A stretch of 64,000 nt of DNA from Roseiarcus sp963783175 (lineage in GTDB: Bacteria > Pseudomonadota > Alphaproteobacteria > Rhizobiales > Beijerinckiaceae): positions 1 to 64,000 of the forward strand of contig CAWANG010000004.1 in NCBI GenBank assembly GCA_963783175.1, written 5' to 3'. Each line of letters starts with the position of its first letter. Position 1 is the first letter of the stretch. The notes under the pieces were generated by a model. It worked only from the letters and a program-made list of their open reading frames with translations, did not search any database and had not been told where the DNA came from. This document shows positions 60,118 to 64,000 of this stretch, piece after piece. Both the position numbers and the translations under genes were made by a program.

Positions 60118-60887
60118 ACCGCGAGCACCGATGAAACGAGCAATTGCGCATATGGCGTCTGCGGATCGTCGAGCACGCGATCGGTGAGTCCGCTCTCGAT
60201 CACCTCGCCGCCCTTCATGACCAGTATCCGGTTGCAGAGCAAACGGGCGACGGCGAGATCGTGCGTGACCAGCACGACCGCGAGCCCCATCTCGGCGATG
60301 AGGCCGCGGATGAGATCGAGCAACCTCGCCTGGACCGAAACGTCGAGGCCCCCGGTCGGCTCGTCCATGAACACCAGGCGCGGTGATATGACGAGATTGC
60401 GGGCGATCTGTAATCGCTGGCGCATGCCGCCGGAATAGGTCCACGGCGGGTGGTCGAGGCGGTCGGCCGGGATCTCGACGCGCTCGAGCCATCGGGCGGC
60501 CGCCGCGCGAATGCGCCCGTAGTGGCGGTCGCCGAGCGCCATCAGGCGCTCGCCGATGTTGCCGCCGGCCGATACGTTCATGCGCAGGCCCCGCGCGGCG
60601 TCCTGGTGAACGAAGCCCCAATCGGTCCGCATCAAGGCCCGCCGCTCGGCTTCCGACAGCGAGGAGAGGTCGCGAACGGCGCCGTCGCGCAGGCGATAGC
60701 GGACCTCGCCCGCGTCCGGCGCCGCAAGGCCGGCGATCAAATTGAGCAGCGTCGTCTTGCCAGATCCCGACTCGCCGACGATCGCGAGCGCTTCGCCCTC
60801 CTCGATCTCGAAGGATATGTCACGACACGCTTCGATTGCGCCGAAGCGCTTGTAGAGGCTCTCGGCGGCGAGCAGGACGTCGCTCAT
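60114..60887 (-). CDS. phnK: phosphonate C-P lyase system ATP-binding protein PhnK
   Basis: This 257-residue protein has Walker A VGESGSGKTTLLNLI, signature YSGGMRQRLQIARN and Walker B RLVFMDEPTGGLD. The DLSSLSEAERRALMRTDWGFVHQ region is typical of PhnK, which docks on PhnJ in the core complex and drives turnover with ATP. Its start overlaps the phnJ stop (ATGA) and its stop overlaps the phnL start. Confidence 0.95.
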   Translation of the reverse strand: MSDVLLAAESLYKRFGAIEACRDISFEIEEGEALAIVGESGSGKTTLLNLIAGLAAPDAGEVRYRLRDGAVRDLSSLSEAERRALMRTDWGFVHQDAARGLRMNVSAGGNIGERLMALGDRHYGRIRAAAARWLERVEIPADRLDHPPWTYSGGMRQRLQIARNLVISPRLVFMDEPTGGLDVSVQARLLDLIRGLIAEMGLAVVLVTHDLAVARLLCNRILVMKGGEVIESGLTDRVLDDPQTPYAQLLVSSVLAV

Positions 60888-61738
60888 TCGGCGGCGTCCT
60901 TCTGCTCGGCGGCCTGCCGCTTTTCGCAATAGTCGGTGTCCGAGCAGACGAACATTCGCCCGCCGCCATCGTCGGTCACCACCTCGTCGAGATACGAGTT
61001 GGTCGCCCCGCAGAGCGCGCAGGCCGAATCGAACTTGGTGCGCTCGAACGGGTGATCCTCGAAATCGAGCGGCATCACGCGGGTATGGGGCGGAATCGCG
61101 TAGATGCGCTTCTCGCGCCCGGCGCCGAAGAGCTGGAGCGCCGGACAATCGTCGAGCTTCGGGTTGTCAAATTTCGGGATCGGCGAGGGGTCCATGATGT
61201 AGCGGCCGGCGACCCGCGCCGGATAGGCGTAGGTGGTCGCGATATGCCCGTGGCGTGAAATGTCCTCGTAGAGCTTGACATGCATGACGCCATATTCGCC
61301 GAGCGCGTGCATGGTGCGGGTCTCCGTCTCGCGCGGCTCGAGGTAGCGCAGCGGCTCCGGGATTGGCACCTGATAGACGAGGATTTGGCCTTCCTTCAGC
61401 GGCGTCTCGGGAACCCGGTGGCGCGTCTGGATGATCGTCGCCTCACGCGTGTCCGTCGTCGTCCTGACGCCGGCGGTGGTGACGAAGAAGGCTCGAATCG
61501 AGACCGCGTTGGTTGTGTCGTCGGCGCCCTGGTCGATCACCTTGAGCAGGTCGTCAGGTCCGAGGATCGCGGCGGTGACCTGGACGCCGCCAGTTCCCCA
61601 GCCGTAAGGCATCGGCATTTCGCGCGAAGCGAACGGGACCTGATAGCCGGGAATGGCGATCGCCTTCAGGATCGCGCGCCGAATCATGCGCTTGGTCTGC
61701 TCGTCGAGATAGGCAAAGTTATAGGCACGCGCGGTCAC
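60884..61738 (-). CDS. phnJ: carbon-phosphorus lyase PhnJ
   Basis: This 284-residue protein starts at GTG, overlapping phnI by 4 bp. The C-terminal Cys pattern CALC, then 21 residues to C, then SDTDY to C, gives CX2CX21CX5C, the radical-SAM [4Fe-4S] arrangement of PhnJ. VPFASREMPMPYGWGTGGVQ is near the N-terminus. PhnJ homolytically cleaves the C-P bond of ribose 1-phosphonate 5-phosphate to release alkane and cyclic phosphate. Confidence 0.96.
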   Translation of the reverse strand: MTARAYNFAYLDEQTKRMIRRAILKAIAIPGYQVPFASREMPMPYGWGTGGVQVTAAILGPDDLLKVIDQGADDTTNAVSIRAFFVTTAGVRTTTDTREATIIQTRHRVPETPLKEGQILVYQVPIPEPLRYLEPRETETRTMHALGEYGVMHVKLYEDISRHGHIATTYAYPARVAGRYIMDPSPIPKFDNPKLDDCPALQLFGAGREKRIYAIPPHTRVMPLDFEDHPFERTKFDSACALCGATNSYLDEVVTDDGGGRMFVCSDTDYCEKRQAAEQKDAAE

Positions 61739-62835
61739 TCGGCGGCCTCCGCGGCCGCGTCCCCGGCCCGGCGCAGCTCGCGCAGCAGGGCCAGCTCCGC
61801 TTGGAAGTCGACGTAATGGGGCAGCTTGAGGTGCTCGACGAAGCCGGTCGCCTGGACGTTGTCGGAATGCGAGAGCACGAACTCCTCGTCCTGCGCCGGG
61901 CCCTTGCGTTCTTCGCCGAATTCGTCGGCGCGGAGCGCGCGGTCGACGAGGGCCATCGACATCGCCTTGCGTTCGCTCTGCCCGAAGGCGAGGCCATAGC
62001 CGCGGGTGAAGCGCGCTGGGCGCCCGCCGCCGCCGGTGAACTGGTTGACCATCTGACATTCGGTGACCGCGATGTCGCCGATTGATACGGCGAAGCCAAC
62101 ATCCTCGATGAACATTTCGACCGCCGCCTCGCCGAATCGGATCTCGCCGACGAACGGATGGGTGCGGCCGTAGCCGCGCTGAGTCGAGTAGGCGAGACCG
62201 AGGAGGAAACCCTCGTCGCCGCGAGCCAGATTTTGCAGCCGGGCGTCCCGCGTGGCGGGAAAAGCGAGCGCGTCGCGAGTGATATCGGAGACCGTCGCGC
62301 CCGCCGGCGCCGCGGCCTCGCGCTCGATCAGATCGTCGCGGGCGATGAGATCGGTGACCCGCGGCGAGGGACTTTGCGCGCCCGTTCGGGCCGCGGGCGC
62401 GGCTGGCGCCGGCGCGGATATGCCCTCGGTCTCGAGATCGAAGTCGATCAGGCGGTGGGAATAGTCGAACGTCGGCCCCAGCACCTGTCCGCCGGGCAAG
62501 TCCTTGTAGGTGGCGGAGACGCGGCGGCTCAGCCTCATTGCGGCGGTGTCGATCGGCTCGGCAAACCCGAACCGCGGCAGCGTGGTGCGATACGCGCGGA
62601 CCAGAAAGATCGCCTCGATCAGATCGCCCCGCGCCTGTTTGATCGCCAGCGCCGCGACGCCGCGATCGTAAAGCGAGCCCTCGCTCATCACACGATCGAC
62701 GGCGAGCGCGAGCTGTTCGTCGATCTGGGCGGCCGAAATCTCGGGCATGTCGCGATTGCCGCGCCGTCGCTCGGCGAGCAGCGCATGGGCGTTGCGGATC
62801 GCCCGCTCGCCGCCTTTGACCGCCACATACATCAT
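61735..62835 (-). CDS. phnI: C-P lyase core subunit PhnI
   Basis: This 366-residue protein starts at MMYVAVKGGERAIRNAHALL, overlapping phnH by 4 bp; the upstream open frame lies inside phnH. DVGFAVSIGDIAVTECQMVNQF and FTGGGGRPARFTRGYGLAFG are PhnI hallmarks. PhnI is the nucleosidase/transferase that installs alkylphosphonate on ribose of ATP with PhnG, PhnH and PhnL. Confidence 0.95.
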   Translation of the reverse strand: MMYVAVKGGERAIRNAHALLAERRRGNRDMPEISAAQIDEQLALAVDRVMSEGSLYDRGVAALAIKQARGDLIEAIFLVRAYRTTLPRFGFAEPIDTAAMRLSRRVSATYKDLPGGQVLGPTFDYSHRLIDFDLETEGISAPAPAAPAARTGAQSPSPRVTDLIARDDLIEREAAAPAGATVSDITRDALAFPATRDARLQNLARGDEGFLLGLAYSTQRGYGRTHPFVGEIRFGEAAVEMFIEDVGFAVSIGDIAVTECQMVNQFTGGGGRPARFTRGYGLAFGQSERKAMSMALVDRALRADEFGEERKGPAQDEEFVLSHSDNVQATGFVEHLKLPHYVDFQAELALLRELRRAGDAAAEAAE

Positions 62836-63422
62836 TCGCCTCCCGTGACGCGGACCGAGCGCGGCAGAACCGCAAGCTCGGTTCCGTGAGCCAGGATTAG
62901 ATCGACCCCAAGCGGAAACCGCGAATGGTTCGCCCGCCACTGGGAGAGAAAGTCCCCGGGCATCGGCCCGAATTCGATTTCCGCCGTCCCGCGCACGCCG
63001 GGACCGGCAATCCTGATCCCCGGCCGGCCCGCGAGCGAGCGCGTCTCAACGACGACGGTGGTCGAGCGGTCGGGATAGTCCGGCGCGCCCTGGGCGAAGC
63101 TCGTCAGATCGAAGCCGTCCAATTCGAGGTCGATGAGCGCGAAGGCGGCCTGATCGGGCGAGGCGGCGAGCGAAGCGCCGGTGTGGAATTTGAGATAGGC
63201 GACCGCCTCGCCGCTCGTCGCCAGCGAAGGAGCGATCCAGAGCGGGGTCTCGAAATCGGCCAGCGTCAGGATCGCCGCCGCGGCGGCTGGCGAAAGCGGC
63301 GAGGGCGGCGCGAGACCGCGCCCGCAAGATTCGATCGCGCCCGGCGAAGCGATCGCCTTGAGGATCGCGCGAAACGCCGCTTGGGATTCGACCGCCGGAT
63401 CGGCGAACGCGAGCGCGATCAT
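62832..63422 (-). CDS. phnH: C-P lyase core subunit PhnH
   Basis: This 196-residue protein starts at MIALAFADPAVESQAAFRAI, overlapping phnG by 4 bp. The PhnH segments include AILKAIASPGAI, FHTGASLAASPDQAAFALID and RWRANHSRFPLGVDLIL-like QWRANHSRFPLGVD. PhnH belongs to the hexameric GHIJ core. The length matches the family. Confidence 0.94.
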   Translation of the reverse strand: MIALAFADPAVESQAAFRAILKAIASPGAIESCGRGLAPPSPLSPAAAAAILTLADFETPLWIAPSLATSGEAVAYLKFHTGASLAASPDQAAFALIDLELDGFDLTSFAQGAPDYPDRSTTVVVETRSLAGRPGIRIAGPGVRGTAEIEFGPMPGDFLSQWRANHSRFPLGVDLILAHGTELAVLPRSVRVTGGE

Positions 63423-63892
63423 GGCTCGTCCTCGCCGCGCTTGAGCGTGAAGAAATCGACCCGGGTGGCGGCGACTTCGGCGCTTCTCCTTGCGCGCTCG
63501 GCCTCGAGCCGCGAGGCGACCGGCGCGAGCACGCAGGTCTCCACCATCCGGCGCTGATGCGGCTTCTGCCACAGCGCGTCGAAGATCGCCGCCAGCCGTG
63601 CCCGGTTGGCGTCGCGGCCCAGAACATGCGCATATCCCCGCTCGCCGCCCGGCAATTCGACCACCGCGCGGGTGACCGTGGCTTCGCCCAGATTGAAGGA
63701 CGCGCCATCGCCCCCGGCCCGGCCGCGCAGCATCACCAGGCCCGTTTCGACCCGCTTCAAATCCTTCGCCCCATGATCGGCAAAGCGCTGTTTGAGCGGC
63801 TCCGTCAGTTCGCTCGAGAGCGCGCGGGCCAATAACCCCATCGCGCGCCGGCGCGCGGCGGTCTCATCCTCGGCCGATTGATCCTCGAGCAT
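63419..63892 (-). CDS. phnG: C-P lyase core subunit PhnG
   Basis: This 157-residue protein has ETGLVMLRGRAGGDGASFNLGE and VVELPGGERGYAHVLGRD, typical of PhnG. It is the first core gene visible and begins the chain of 4-bp overlaps running down to the acetyltransferase gene. A 42-bp gap separates it from a probable upstream gene end at 63935. Confidence 0.94.
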   Translation of the reverse strand: MLEDQSAEDETAARRRAMGLLARALSSELTEPLKQRFADHGAKDLKRVETGLVMLRGRAGGDGASFNLGEATVTRAVVELPGGERGYAHVLGRDANRARLAAIFDALWQKPHQRRMVETCVLAPVASRLEAERARRSAEVAATRVDFFTLKRGEDEP

Positions 63893-63934
63893 GTCGACTC
63901 CCTCTTGGCGATCGACGAGGTTCTACCTTGCCCG

Positions 63935-64000
63935 TCAGGCGGGGGCCACACGGCGGCCGGCGATCGCTGCGCGCAGCTTGCCGGAAATGAAGTCGATCGC
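63935..64000 (-). CDS. C-terminal end of a gene upstream of phnG, possibly a phosphonate ABC permease (PhnE-like), partial
   Basis: The last 21 codons before a TGA read AIDFISGKLRAAIAGRR then VAPA. Many phosphonate permease PhnE proteins end in a similar DxxSxxLR tail after the last helix, and phnCDE genes often neighbour phnGHIJ. The fragment is too short to be certain; the rest lies beyond the window. Confidence 0.4.
   Translation of the reverse strand, partial: AIDFISGKLRAAIAGRRVAPA

Overview
The window is GC-rich, densely coding DNA with overlapping operons. It contains TRAP and ABC importers, a ChrR/RpoE (singlet-oxygen type) sigma module and a carbon-phosphorus lyase operon. The protein families point to an alphaproteobacterium, most likely Hyphomicrobiales (Bradyrhizobium/Xanthobacter/Beijerinckia-like). 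No rRNA, tRNA, CRISPR array, insertion sequence or phage gene was recognised.

Layout. 1-0.8 kb: end of a SoxD-like cytochrome c and a NIPSNAP protein. 0.8-6.4 kb: a DctP/DctQM TRAP transporter with its GntR regulator, a divergent SDR and a second FadR-type regulator. 7-20.9 kb: an ABC importer (binding protein, two permeases, with its probable ATPase 5 kb downstream), an aromatic-ring flavin monooxygenase, an NHL-repeat secreted protein, a D-2-hydroxyacid dehydrogenase, a second TRAP system and an Old-Yellow-Enzyme. 21-25.5 kb: a small exported protein, an AraC regulator, a PIN-like protein and a Ppx/GppA phosphatase. 25.6-50.1 kb: a large carbohydrate/polyol catabolic island with two Gfo/Idh/MocA dehydrogenases, an RpiR regulator, a mannitol-type dehydrogenase, four SDRs, three xylose-isomerase-like TIM barrels, a ribose-type ABC importer with a fused ATPase-permease, a carboxylesterase, an enolase paralogue, an APH-fold kinase and a second sugar ABC importer. 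50.3-57.6 kb: an RpoE/ChrR stress module with lipid-modifying genes, including cyclopropane-fatty-acid synthase. 57.6-64 kb: phnG-H-I-J-K-L, a phosphonate-type acetyltransferase and phnM, translationally coupled.

How the genes fit together. The two nutrient regions pair importers with oxidoreductases and dedicated GntR/RpiR repressors, so they look like inducible scavenging modules. In the 25-50 kb island, Gfo/Idh oxidation plus TIM-barrel enzymes is compatible with keto-sugar chemistry. The enolase paralogue, which has an altered active site and overlaps the kinase gene, is the best candidate there for undescribed chemistry. The RpoE module is organised around back-to-back TGATCC promoters.

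Quality caveat. Six genes carry a single-base frameshift whose two halves are both well conserved: an ABC permease, the monooxygenase, a small exported protein, the AraC regulator, an SDR and the phosphonate acetyltransferase. Five look like +1 and one like -1. So many in one window suggests sequence or assembly error at least as strongly as real gene decay, so these genes should be read as probably intact until checked.
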